DNA of 64,000 nucleotides. Origin: Arenicola marina (Eukaryota; Annelida; Polychaeta; Arenicolidae). The notes below the pieces were generated by a model that saw only the letters and a list, made by a program, of their open reading frames with translations, had not been told where the DNA came from and did not search any database. Of this stretch, positions 47,625 to 58,174 are shown in pieces. Location of the stretch: NCBI GenBank assembly GCA_964019135.1, contig CAXHSH010000416.1, positions 558,001 through 622,000 of the forward strand, in the 5' to 3' direction. How positions within the stretch are numbered: the stretch's first letter is position 1; each line of letters begins with the position of its first letter. The translations under genes and the position numbers were made by a program.

Positions 47625-50600
47625 AAAGACAAAATAGATTCTTTAGTTGATGGCAGTCTCTGTTTGTCCAGCAGTTAACATATGTACACAATTGTGTCTT
47701 AAAACCCTACATTTGATTACTTAAATATTTTGATGTAAGGCTGAAATTACATAGAGTTATAAATCTGCATCTTATGTTTACATTTCCTGTTCTCTGGTTA
47801 ATTCCCGGTAAGACTATGCATTACTTGGCACATTAACCAATTATATTGGTATACAACAATATGATATGTTATTCTAAACAATTAAACATATATTATTCAA
47901 TCTCATCTTTTAGTTCTAATAACAGATTTGTTATGAGTAGCATAGAATAGTTTCTTTGAGTTATTAGAGTATTATAGATGTTAAATATGAATAAATATGC
48001 AGTTATGGTATAATCTATATAATATATCTAATATTAGTAAGAAATATTATTACTTTCGAAACTAAATAAAAAGTAAAAAACTTTTTTTTATAAATATAAA
48101 GTTAATGACTCCATTTATAAAGATACTCCATTTATAACCATTTATTAAAGAATTAATATTATTGTAATTAAGGCAAGCAAGGCCAGCTATATATCTGGAG
48201 TATACTGCCTATTTTTTAAGAAGAAGTTCTCTGCGTGAGAAACTTCCGTGAAGAAATTCCTGTAACTCCTAAGCCTCCTACACAAAAGTAAAATAATAAA
48301 TAAATAATATAATTAACCATTATAATACAAAATTATAAATACATGTATCATTAGGAATAATAGCAGTAGCTTAGCCTAAGTTACACTAGAATTTAAATGT
48401 TATACTTAATATTATATACTAGATCTTATACTTAATTTTATATAAAATAACCATAATTAACGCTTAAATTATAGATTCTTACTGGCTCTTTGCTTGGCTG
48501 TAGTTTAGAGGGATAGTTTTGTGGGGCATATGTAAGAATGGTAAACTGCCAGCCACAAGCTTAAACCTTTTGCCTTTTTTCTTAATCATTATTTTATATA
48601 AAATTTTCTTTTCCCTGAACATAACTATTTCGACTTGGTTAACAAGAATATTTATCTACAGCAATAACTTTGGTATATATACACTCATGTATATAACCAG
48701 AAGCTTAACAATTATTTATTATCAAACTAATTTTTTACTACAATTAAATTTAATTCAGACTACTTCTTTATTAAAATAATTATTTTGACTTGATTACAAA
48801 AATATTCTGACTTGATTTAAAATAAATATTATCTAAAATAACTGTAAATATACGGCTTAAATGCAGCCTCTTTGACAACATTCTTGTACGTAACCCTCAT
48901 TGTCAGAGCAGTAAACAGTAAGATCATGCAGATGGTCATGTCACATGCAGGTGGTGGGGGGGGGGGGTAAGGGGTATTTCTGTTTACGTGTGAATGGGCT
49001 TCATTGCACTGTGAACTGGGAATAAGGAAAAATAATTCTTCGTGACCTGGGATTGAGGTAAACTTATTAGCCAGACCATCGTAATCATGCATGCAAGGAT
49101 TGTCATTAATTGTGAACTGGTAATTTTAATATTAGATAACTGTGAATAAGGAAATCGAGAATTTCATATCATGTATCCACCCTTTGCTTTCTATACTGGG
49201 AGTTATCAGTTTAATTCTTCGTGACCTGGGAATAAAGAAATTTATTCTTCGTGATTTTGGAACATGACTGCCCCTTGCCCCCCCCCCCACCCCCCTCCCC
49301 CTCAGTCATTGTCATTGGTACCAAATGAAGAACAGTTGAAGTTTGAACAGGTCACAGGCACAGTAAATCCCCCCTCCCCGGCCTCCCCCCTCTACTGATT
49401 TACTGTGCCTGTGGAACAGGTTGAAGTGGGCCAAAAACTCCCCGACGCCGTGATCGAGGCAAAACTGTCAACAGGCATTTCGGGACTCGTCTCAAAGTGG
49501 TGGCGATCGGGGTCAAACTCTTTATCGACACGTCTAACCGCCGCAATAGGCTGTTTTCTCCATTCTTCCAAATCACCGCCCTTGTTGAGAAAAGACACGT
49601 AACTGATATTTGTGGTTCAAACAACCAACCACACAGCAATGCTTGCCGCCCATAGCGTTTCCCGTTTGTTGTCGTAGGTGATAATTGGAGAAGCGCGTTT
49701 TCAATGCCTCCCGGTGAGGACGCTGCAGTCCGTCCAAGATCACAAACTCATTATAGTGCGTGACGTCACGAGTCGGCGGTCCCTTTCATTTATTTCTATG
49801 ATTTTGGTAAGGAAGGCCGGCAGTCAAAAAGACCGTCGGATTCCGCTTATTTTGATACCCGCGGAAAAGAACTAAGCAAGGCAGGGGGACCACCGGTAGG
49901 AGCTTAATTAAGACCAGGGATTTAATACAGCTGGTAGTAAAAATAAATAACAATTCTGAAATTCTGCTCCCGGCGTTTGTTGAGTTCCTCACGTTAGTTT
50001 AACATTTAAACCGCAGGTTGTGTGAGAAGTACGATTTAATTGTACAGGTATTTCTCTAACCATCGGGTTGCGGCGAACAAATACCACACATGTACATAGA
50101 TTACAGATTACAGTGTTGCCAATGACAATGGTACAACACATAACCGAACATGGAGTTTACTTCAAATTAATTAATTAAAATTATAGTGTCGGGTATGGAC
50201 ACCCGCACCTTTCTAGAAATGTATTGATAACTGCCCTTTCATTGAAGGGATATGTTCCGCCATGTAATTTGATCAACCTTAAAGTAACCTCAGGGTTGTG
50301 TCATAATGACATTGATGGTTAACATGTGTGGTTTAAGTCTTTTTGTGTGTAATGCTTCAAGTGATTGGAGTGTTTTTGTAGTCCATGTCTTGCTTTGAGT
50401 CTTTATGTGCGTCTGGCTATAGCTAATGATTAACCTTAAAGTAACCTGTGTGTGGTCATAATGGTGAACATGTTTCCCATGAATAGCAATTTTCAGGTTC
50501 AATTTCAAATAATAAAGCACACAATGTGTTTTAGATATGATTGTTTTCAATGGTCATGTGTGTCTTGGACAATGGTTTCTAACAAAAGAAAACACAATTT

Positions 50601-50860
50601 TTTTTATTTATGATCGTCACTCCTAACCAGTTGAAGAGCAGAATAGTTTGTGCACTGCACTTGGAGGATACTCAACTAATGAATAAAAGTTACAAGCGAG
50701 TGACTTTGGATTCATTCATATAAATTGCAATTACAAAGGATATGGTCTTATAACAAAATATCCTAAACAATTAGTAATAAAATAGCTAAATAATAAAGAC
50801 TAGTGCTTAGTTGTTTTGTAAGAATTTTTAAGAATAGAGCCTGAGAAACCATTATCAGGA
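47625..50860. other. AT-rich non-coding stretch
   Basis: Very AT-rich to 48850, then C-rich short tracts near 48950 and 49270. A related phrase 'ATTCTTCGTGACCTGGGA' is repeated near 49035 and 49213. No gene is supported. Confidence 0.45.
49353..49413. repeat. 16-bp perfect inverted repeat with C-rich loop
   Basis: CACAGGCACAGTAAAT (49353-49368) pairs exactly with ATTTACTGTGCCTGTG (49398-49413). The 18-mer ACTGATTTACTGTGCCTG at 49394 also occurs at 4990-5007 after a similar pyrimidine tract, so both belong to a dispersed repeat. Confidence 0.85.
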
Positions 50861-50894
50861 TAGCAGCTTTGTTAGACTGAATGCTGATGCTATC

Positions 50895-51056
50895 ATGGAT
50901 AAGTGGGAAAGAGAAGCCAGAGCTGCATCAAAGACTCAGAAGCTTAGAAATATACTGTACGATGAGCTTAACAGACTGACGTTTGACTCCTTTAGAACAG
51001 GACGGCATAAAAATGTTCCTCTCCCGGGAAAACTCTTATATATGTTCTCTTTGTAA
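50895..51056 (+). CDS. Possible exon, unrecognised
   Basis: An open frame (upstream open to about 50866) reads 'MDKWEREARAASKTQKLRNI' and 'LYDELNRLTFDSFRTGRHKN', with a helical, charged composition unlike the AT-rich surroundings. It ends at a stop at 51054 unless a donor at TTT|GTAAGG is used. It may belong with the exons at 51411 and 51911. Confidence 0.3.
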   Translation: MDKWEREARAASKTQKLRNILYDELNRLTFDSFRTGRHKNVPLPGKLLYMFSL

Positions 51057-51410
51057 GGAAAGCTGGCCGTCTTTCCTTGGTGTCAACCAAAGTGTGTCAG
51101 CTGTTGCCATTTAAAATAATATATAATAATTTGATATATAAATTTATTGGTACTGATAGTACAATATATTTTTTTCTCCATTGAATATATTTGCAGTTAG
51201 GTCCGGATTGAAATCGGAAACTTATAATGGCTGAGCGTGATGTGAGTGGCGATCAGCTTTCCATGTTATTCATGTAAAATTGTATTATTTATTGTTTTGA
51301 TATATGAACCAACATGCTCAGTAAATTTTAACCTTGGGCTGAATTTAACATAGTATATGATTGTATAGCTTTTTTTTTCATAAAGCTCTGGTGTGCAATC
51401 TGTTGTGCAG

Positions 51411-51482
51411 GGAGAAGAAACTGTGAAGCAAATGAGTATCTCTAGGACATTGAGAAGACAATGGCAGTATGTCAAAAGCAAG
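51411..51482 (+). CDS. Possible internal exon, unrecognised
   Basis: An acceptor (GCAATCTGTTGTGCAG) is followed by 24 in-phase codons (ETVKQMSISRTLRRQWQYVK) and a donor AAG|GTAATG. The splice sites are convincing; the function is unknown. Confidence 0.4.
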
Positions 51483-51910
51483 GTAATGCAGTCCTCATGC
51501 TTCCTATGACAAGATCAAGGAGTGGCTTGGCCACTTGGCTGTTGAAAGAGACCTTACCACCAAAGGCGATTTGTTGGCCGTATTCGACAACAATCAAATA
51601 TTGCGTAGAGCATGGAATGTAAAATCATACACCAAATTTCATTGTCATAAATGCACCATCGTGGCCTTTTCAAGATAAATGAAGGGAATTTGCAATATGA
51701 ATGTAACACTGTACCCTCAGTTTGGCAGTTGACTGGCACAAATCAAATATGTTGATGAAAGAGAAAATGTACGACAGACTCATTCCAAGGAGTTGAAGCT
51801 ATTTCTGGGTGATATGATGGCACAAGTGGTGAAAGAACAAATTCAGGTGGATTCAGGCGAAAGGAAACATTGTGACCGTGTTGATGATAAAGTAGTGGAA
51901 AAGACTGCAG

Positions 51911-52144
51911 ATACCCTCTTTCGCCTGCGGACAAAGCTGCGTCTCTAAAAACAAGGTACTGTGTCCAAATCCAGAATGTAAAAAAAACCTGAAGGCGGCC
52001 AAGGCGGAAGCTATGGGATTAGATGCCGGAAACACATTCGAGAAGAAACTGGCGCCGCCGCCGATGAAGCGGTTTATTTCCACCGCGGCCCACCTCTTGC
52101 CAGTCAGTATTCAAGCATGGTCTTCGGCGGTCCCCAGTGGATGA
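51911..52144 (+). CDS. Possible C-terminal exon with Cys cluster
   Basis: After the acceptor-like GACTGCAG the frame reads 'FACGQSCVSKNKVLCPNPEC', a CxxxC...CxxxxC pattern that could bind zinc, then 'KKNLKAAKAEAMGLDAGNTF' and ends at TGA 52142. Lys/Ala-rich helices follow the Cys cluster. I do not recognise the family. The stop is about 100 bp before the LINE, so the LINE inserted just downstream of this gene if it is real. Confidence 0.4.
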   Translation: MPSFACGQSCVSKNKVLCPNPECKKNLKAAKAEAMGLDAGNTFEKKLAPPPMKRFISTAAHLLPVSIQAWSSAVPSG

Positions 52145-52239
52145 TGTAAAGATTTATATGTGTATGAATGTTGGTTACTATATCGCATTTCGTGACAAGA
52201 CGTGATATATCGCATTTCCTGACAAGTGACATAGGGCAT
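52145..52239 (+). repeat. Short-period 'GCATTTC.TGACAAG' repeat flanking the LINE
   Basis: Upstream of the LINE, ATATCGCATTTCGTGACAAG, ATATCGCATTTCCTGACAAG and AGGGCATTTCTTGGGAAG occur in series. Downstream (58711-58800) the same text resumes: TTATATGTGTATGCATATTG and ATATCGCATTTCGTGACAAG. The LINE therefore split, or landed between, units of one repeat. Confidence 0.75.
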
Positions 52240-52565
52240 TTCTTGGGAAGTGTTCACTTCACATCAAGCTGTCACGCCTGGCAATGTGAACACAGTTTCA
52301 ACTTTGCTCTGGGTTTACACAGATATTACGGAGGTTTATGACACCGACAGATGCACATACCCTACATTATATGTTGCATGAGGATATAGAGATTACACTG
52401 GATTACCCGCCACGCACTGCAAGCCTCGCATATGCGAGTTTTTGCCATTTTCCCGTCATATCTGGACGACCATTGCACTTGTTTTTCATCTTGATGCTGT
52501 TATATGCACCTGCATTTTGTTGACAACCGTGTGGAAATATCGAGCGCTGTACATTTCAGCTCGGA

Positions 52566-54518
52566 TTGAAACACGAGTCACCGGATTATTGCACCCTGCA
52601 CGACGAACAAAATCTGCTCAATATGGTTGAGCCGATTTTCTTCAAAGGCTGCGACTTAGTCGAGCTTCTTGAAACCGGAAACAAAATTGAGACACCTACA
52701 ATATACGAGGTCTGTGAAGCCGTCAGGAAAGCTACCAGCCGCGCGCCTGACGGCGCCCAGGCCCCTGAGATAACCAGGCGAGATTGCTGGCGGATTTACA
52801 TGTCGACTAAAGCTGACCGAGCCGAACTACTTGTTCGCCGCCACCTACGGATAAAAGACATACAGGTTGATCTGTATGACAAAAATCCGTATGTAACCAG
52901 ACAAGCCACCCCCTATGAACAGCGGGAAAAAATTACCATTAGGTACCTGCCAATGTCAGTGAGTAACGACGAAGTTGCAAAGGTACTGAAAGAAAAAGGC
53001 GTAAAGCTGACTTCACCAATCATGTATGCCAAAGCCCGAAATCCCGATGGCAAACTCACCGACTATAAGAATGGAGATCGGTATTGCTACGCCGAGGCCC
53101 CCATCGACCCTCTGGTGCCACGCCAGATACGTGTGGTGGGAATGAGATGTAAAGCCTACCACCAAGGACAATTCTCTATCCCATGCAAGGCGTGTGATAA
53201 AAATGGACACAAAGCTGGTGACAAAGATTGCCCGGCCCTGAACAAGGATGATGATGTGACTGTTTTTAAAGATCACAATATGATATTGTCAAACTTCCAC
53301 AACACCGATATCCATGTGTTTGGAGAAAGTTTTAAGAGCGTAGAACACGCCTACCAATGGAAACGTGCAACAGATCTTGGAAAAGCAGAACTGGCAGAGA
53401 GCATAAAAGCAGCATGCCACGCTGGGGATGCCAAAAAATGCAGCAGAGACCTACCAAAAGAACTAGTAGAATCATGGGAAGACAAAAGAGAAGATGTCAT
53501 GAGACATCTAATACGCACCAAAGCAAAGCAGAATGAACACTTCCGTCGCGCGATCCTGGATTGCAAGACCCAGATCGCAGAAGCAACAACCGATCGAGTG
53601 TGGGGAAGTGGACTCAGGGCAGACCACACAGCCATCACAAAAAGCGAATTTTGGCCGGGAATGAACTTACTCGGAAAAATAATGATGGAAGTTAGAAAAG
53701 AACTAAATGAAGTCACGTCACACGACAAGGAGCCTATCCACACCGCGATGACCGACTCCGCACCATCGGGGGAGAAACCCCCCCACACCGCAGCGGCTGA
53801 CTCCGCACCATCGGGTGAGAAACCCTCCCACGCCGCGGTGGCCGACTCCGCGCCACCGGGTGAGAAACCCTCCCACGCCGCGGTGGCCGACTCCGCGCCA
53901 TCGGGTGAGAAACCCTCCCACGCCGCGGTGGCCGACTCCGCGCCATCGGGTGAGAAACCCTCCCACGCCGCGGTGGCCGACTCCGCGCCATCGGGTGAGA
54001 AACCCTCCCACGCCGCGGTGGCCGACTCCGCGCCATCGGGTGAGAAACCCTCCGACGCCGCGGTGGCCGACTCCGCACCATCGGGTGAGAAACCCTCCCA
54101 CGCCGCGGTGGCCGACTCCGCGCCACCGGGTGAGAAACCCCCCCACACCGCAGCAGCTGACTCCGCACCATCGGGTGAGAAACCCTCCCACGCCGAGGTG
54201 GCCGACTCCGCGCCATCGGGTGAGAAACCCTCCGACGCCGATGTGGTCGACCCAGAGACCCAAGAGCGTGGCAGAAAAAAACATCGAGAGTTCACCGCTG
54301 CTCGAAGAGCTAACAACATCAACGTAGAGCGCTCTGCGTCAAAACCAACAATCAGCAATGCTGATAAATCTCAAACTGCGATCACCTGCTATCTTCGGCG
54401 AGAGCTTAGCCGTCAGAGGTCCGTCTCCAGCAAAAGGAAACTATCTGATAATTCTCCATCCGGAGCAGCCAAGCAAGGCCGAACAGATGAAGAGCCGCAA
54501 GAGAAAGACTATGGCTAA
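52566..54518 (+). CDS. LINE ORF1: RRM-like, zinc knuckle, NADAR domain, 15-residue repeats
   Basis: 650 residues. About 60-205 resemble the RRM-like N-terminus of ZCCHC3-type ORF1 proteins ('KITIRYLPMSVSNDEVAKVL'). A zinc knuckle 'CKACDKNGHKAGDKDC' follows at about 206-222. Residues about 236-380 match NADAR (YbiA-like) hallmarks in order: 'ILSNFHNTDI', 'FKSVEHAYQWKRATDLGKAE', 'SWEDKREDVMRHLIRTKAKQ', 'TDRVWGSGLRADH' and 'GMNLLGKIMMEVRKEL'. NADAR enzymes are glycosidases acting on ADP-ribose adducts, including ADP-ribosylated guanine. The expected catalytic-region Glu, Trp and WG are present. Then come eleven exact-length 15-residue repeats ('DSAPSGEKPSHAAVA') and a basic tail. Start could also be Met 52623. 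Confidence 0.88.
   Translation: MKHESPDYCTLHDEQNLLNMVEPIFFKGCDLVELLETGNKIETPTIYEVCEAVRKATSRAPDGAQAPEITRRDCWRIYMSTKADRAELLVRRHLRIKDIQVDLYDKNPYVTRQATPYEQREKITIRYLPMSVSNDEVAKVLKEKGVKLTSPIMYAKARNPDGKLTDYKNGDRYCYAEAPIDPLVPRQIRVVGMRCKAYHQGQFSIPCKACDKNGHKAGDKDCPALNKDDDVTVFKDHNMILSNFHNTDIHVFGESFKSVEHAYQWKRATDLGKAELAESIKAACHAGDAKKCSRDLPKELVESWEDKREDVMRHLIRTKAKQNEHFRRAILDCKTQIAEATTDRVWGSGLRADHTAITKSEFWPGMNLLGKIMMEVRKELNEVTSHDKEPIHTAMTDSAPSGEKPPHTAAADSAPSGEKPSHAAVADSAPPGEKPSHAAVADSAPSGEKPSHAAVADSAPSGEKPSHAAVADSAPSGEKPSHAAVADSAPSGEKPSDAAVADSAPSGEKPSHAAVADSAPPGEKPPHTAAADSAPSGEKPSHAEVADSAPSGEKPSDADVVDPETQERGRKKHREFTAARRANNINVERSASKPTISNADKSQTAITCYLRRELSRQRSVSSKRKLSDNSPSGAAKQGRTDEEPQEKDYG
53753..54247 (+). 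repeat. 45-bp coding minisatellite, 11 copies, inside LINE ORF1
   Basis: Units of 45 bp with at most a few substitutions (GACTCCGCGCCATCGGGTGA at the start of each). The period keeps the frame and also opens three antisense and one alternate-sense frames of 160-335 codons, which are shadows. Confidence 0.97.
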
Positions 54519-54850
54519 TCCAAATAACAACCTCCGAAGACCTAACGACGACGACCTGGAAGTGTCAATGGACTACGATTACATATTCGTATTAACGAGT
54601 GACTGTCACCAATGCGTTTAAGGCATTAATATTATGAGTATATTTTCACCTCGTAAAATGAAACGAAAAATGTCGGAAGCCAATCGTGAGTATGCAAATG
54701 TAAAGCTTATACATGTGAAAACTACACGTCAGCATGTGAGAGCTGACAGTTGCAAGCACTGTATCTCAAGACCGCGTGGCTATAAATATCAACAGCTCCT
54801 TGCTACAAAGGGACAATGTATTTAAGACCAAACAGTTGTGCGATAATACA

Positions 54851-57800
54851 ATGAGCAAATCTGATAAATTAACGGTAGTTTCTTTAAACTGCAGGGGACT
54901 TCGAAACCCGATAAAAAGATCTGCAGTACTACAGTTTCTAAAGGACCAAAACGCCCATATCTCTTTCCTTCAGGAAACTTTTATTACTGATGACATAACT
55001 GAGAAATTTAACGCCGACTGGGACGGAGAAGCTTTTCACTGTGTGAGCGACTCAAGTCATAGTAGAGGTGTGTCCATTCTGTTCCATAACAAATATAAGC
55101 CAAAAATTAAGTCGTGTCACAGAAGCAATGAAGGGAGAAAGCTCCTGTTAAACATTGAACATGAAAACGATCTATATACCTTGGTTGTAGCTTATGCCCC
55201 TGATAAAGGTAGAGCGATATTCCTTAAGAAACTATCGATCTGGATTAAGCGCCATGCTTGTAATCTAGATAATCTAATCATAGGAGCAGACCTGAACACG
55301 GTTGACAACACTATTGATAGGACATCAGGTAATCTCGACCAAAGTTCTTCCCAATTTTCTAAATTTAAATCTGCATTAGACTTAAAAGATGCTTGGCGAT
55401 GTAAGCATCCCAATGACCAAAAATTCACATATGTACATCCGTCGATAAATGGAACGATGTCACGTATTGACTATGTATTAGCTTCCCGCTCAGTAAATGT
55501 CAATGTAAGCAAGGCTGAAATCAAGCCGGCACCCGTACCCGACCACAAAGCCGTTATCTGTACAGCAACCCTAGCTGAAAACAAGCGAAATCGGGGAAAG
55601 GGCTACTGGAAATTGAACAATTCATATCTTGAAAAAAAGGAGTACACCAAAAGCGTTTCCGAAATCATATCGGAAACGCTTAATGAATACGAGGATATCG
55701 TATCGCATAAGACCCTCTGGGACATCTGCAAAATAAAAATTAAAGAATACTCTATCACGTTTGGAATAAGAGCAAAAAGACAAGCAACCAACGAGATCCA
55801 AAATTTAGAGAACAAAATAACCGAAATTGATAACGCGATAGCGAAACATTTCAATACAGATTTACAAGTTGAACGTAAACAGCTGAAATCAAACTTAGAC
55901 AACATAACGATCACCAAAGCGCAAGGTGCCCAAATTCGCTCTCGAGCTGAATGGGTGGAAAAGGGTGAGCGTAACACAGCTTATTTCATGCGCCTAGAAA
56001 AACAACGCCAATCGAAAAACAGAATTGACTGTCTTATTTCAGAAAACGGCAAGTGCCTAACATCCGATAATGAAATATTGTCTGAAACGGTAACGTTCTA
56101 CAAAAAACTGTATCAAAGTCGAAATCCCGAAGAGCAAGAGATAGACAAATATCTAAAGAATATAGATAAGCATGCAGTCCTTGACGATATATCAAAATCC
56201 AAATGTGAAGGTCCCGTCACGGCAAATGAAATTGACGAGGCAGTCAGTGGGCTTAAGTGCAACAAAAGCCCAGGAAATGACGGCCTCGGTTCTGAGTTTT
56301 ATAAGACGTTTTCAAATCAAATCAAGCCAATCCTTGTTAATGTGTACAATGAATCATATCTGCAAGGTGAATTGAACTACTCCCAACGAGGCTCTCTACT
56401 ATCATTAATTCATAAAAAGGGACCAAGAGAAAATATTGCAAACTACCGACCTATCAGCCTAGCGAATACCGACTACAAGATATTAGCGTTTATACTTTCA
56501 AATCGTTTACAAAAAGTGTTGGATAAAATTATCAGCAAGGACCAAACAGCATATATTAAAAAGCGCTTCATTGGAACAAATATCAGACTCATTCAAGATC
56601 TGATACAACATGCAGATACAAAAGACAAAAAAGGTCTGCTATTATTTCTCGATTTTGAGAAAGCTTTCGATTCGGTAGAGTGGCTGTTTATAGAAAAAGT
56701 ACTCAAAAAGTTCAGGTTTGGAAATGAATTCATTAAATGGGTCCAGACTTTATACAACAATTCTTATCTGTACGTAAAAAATAATGGGCATATGTCAGAA
56801 AGCTTTCAAGTAAACCGAGGTGTCAAACAAGGATGCCCCCTCTCAGCTCTACTTTTTATCATCGTAGTCGAAATCTTATCTATTAAAATAAAAAGCAATA
56901 AAAAAATAAAAGGCTACCGCATTAAACAACATGGTGAAGAAAAAACAGTGAAACTGTCTCAATATGCCGACGATGGCACACTGCTACTGCAAGATGCAAA
57001 TCAAATAAAATTTGTATTAGAAGAAATTGATGCTTTCTCAAAAAGGGCTGGACCTCTGTTAAACAAAAGCAAAACAATTGGAATGTACTTAGGCAAAGGC
57101 AAGCACAAAGATATTACTATTAATGATATAAAAGTTGTAAGCACTCCCATAAGATACCTTGGAATATACATTGGACAAAATCTAGCCAAATGCAATGAAC
57201 TAAACTGGGAAAAAAAGATAAAACAAATAGAAGATGAGATTGAAAACTGGCAAACTCGAGAACTTACCATATTTGGAAAGGTAACCATTATCAAAACACT
57301 TCTTGTTCCTAAAGTAACATTCGTAGCGACACATACAGCTATACCAAACGACCAAACGATCTCGCAGATCGACAAAATCCTATATAATTTCATTTGGGGA
57401 AAAAGCGATAGACTGAAACGAAAGCAATTAATACGTAAAATAGAACAAGGCGGCATAGCAATGATTGACATAAGATCCCACTTTCAAGCCATAAAAGCAT
57501 CATGGGTTAAAAGGATCGTCAACGTTGACGAAAATTGGAACTTTCTAGCCCGATCGCACTTAAATAGTCTTGGAGACGACTTCCTTTTTCTGAAATTTAA
57601 AAATATCAATAAGCAAAACCTACCACAAATTAAACTTCTGCCTAAATTCTACCAAGAAGTATGCGAATCCTATAGCCAAAGCAAAGAAGAAACGCGACCT
57701 ATTGTATTTGAAAACCTGCGTGACGAAATACTCTGGGGAAATTGTTTTATTTCGTACAAGAAAATATGCGGGAAAAACTGTTGCCTGCTTTTCAAGTCCT

Positions 57801-58174
57801 TCATAGAAGTAGGGATCATACGTATAAGAGATTTGGATTTCTCAATGGGGAAACTATGTGAGCTCTCACTACACGAAAGAGTGAAAGACAAGAGGAATAT
57901 TTTTGCTGAGATATCTCTTCTACGGCAGGCTCTTAAACCATATAAAGACGTTATAAACTCGGAGACGTCATACGCCTCATGTCCATATGCAACTGCCCCT
58001 CTAGCCGCCCCGATCGCCGACGTCTCGACTCGCGCATATTATGAAATATTTATTGCGAAGAAAAGTGAAGTACCGAACACAGAAGTAAAATTATCAAATC
58101 TTTTCAACCGCCTCGATATTAATTTTGCTGATGTATATAAGAGGAAAATTAAGGATATTCCAGACAGAAAATAG
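54851..58174 (+). CDS. LINE ORF2: endonuclease and reverse transcriptase
   Basis: The frame is open from 54776; ATG 54851 (MSKSDK) lies just before the endonuclease and is the likelier start. Endonuclease motifs: 'VVSLNCRGLRNP', 'SFLQETFI', 'VVAYAPDKG', 'IIGADLNTVDN', 'SRIDYVLAS', 'VPDHKAV'. Reverse transcriptase motifs: 'KSPGNDGLGSEFYKTF', 'NYRPISLANTDYKIL', 'LLFLDFEKAFDSVEW', 'GVKQGCPLSALLF' and the active site 'YADDGTLLL', followed by 'PIRYLGIYIG' and thumb. All catalytic residues I looked for are present. The frame ends at 58174, but its expected C-terminus continues in another frame. Confidence 0.93.
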   Translation: MSKSDKLTVVSLNCRGLRNPIKRSAVLQFLKDQNAHISFLQETFITDDITEKFNADWDGEAFHCVSDSSHSRGVSILFHNKYKPKIKSCHRSNEGRKLLLNIEHENDLYTLVVAYAPDKGRAIFLKKLSIWIKRHACNLDNLIIGADLNTVDNTIDRTSGNLDQSSSQFSKFKSALDLKDAWRCKHPNDQKFTYVHPSINGTMSRIDYVLASRSVNVNVSKAEIKPAPVPDHKAVICTATLAENKRNRGKGYWKLNNSYLEKKEYTKSVSEIISETLNEYEDIVSHKTLWDICKIKIKEYSITFGIRAKRQATNEIQNLENKITEIDNAIAKHFNTDLQVERKQLKSNLDNITITKAQGAQIRSRAEWVEKGERNTAYFMRLEKQRQSKNRIDCLISENGKCLTSDNEILSETVTFYKKLYQSRNPEEQEIDKYLKNIDKHAVLDDISKSKCEGPVTANEIDEAVSGLKCNKSPGNDGLGSEFYKTFSNQIKPILVNVYNESYLQGELNYSQRGSLLSLIHKKGPRENIANYRPISLANTDYKILAFILSNRLQKVLDKIISKDQTAYIKKRFIGTNIRLIQDLIQHADTKDKKGLLLFLDFEKAFDSVEWLFIEKVLKKFRFGNEFIKWVQTLYNNSYLYVKNNGHMSESFQVNRGVKQGCPLSALLFIIVVEILSIKIKSNKKIKGYRIKQHGEEKTVKLSQYADDGTLLLQDANQIKFVLEEIDAFSKRAGPLLNKSKTIGMYLGKGKHKDITINDIKVVSTPIRYLGIYIGQNLAKCNELNWEKKIKQIEDEIENWQTRELTIFGKVTIIKTLLVPKVTFVATHTAIPNDQTISQIDKILYNFIWGKSDRLKRKQLIRKIEQGGIAMIDIRSHFQAIKASWVKRIVNVDENWNFLARSHLNSLGDDFLFLKFKNINKQNLPQIKLLPKFYQEVCESYSQSKEETRPIVFENLRDEILWGNCFISYKKICGKNCCLLFKSFIEVGIIRIRDLDFSMGKLCELSLHERVKDKRNIFAEISLLRQALKPYKDVINSETSYASCPYATAPLAAPIADVSTRAYYEIFIAKKSEVPNTEVKLSNLFNRLDINFADVYKRKIKDIPDRK

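Noticed and set aside
53351-54358. Antisense frame of 335 codons and other 160-188-codon frames over the LINE ORF1
   Set aside because: The 45-bp repeat keeps every register open; the sense frame has clear domains on both sides.
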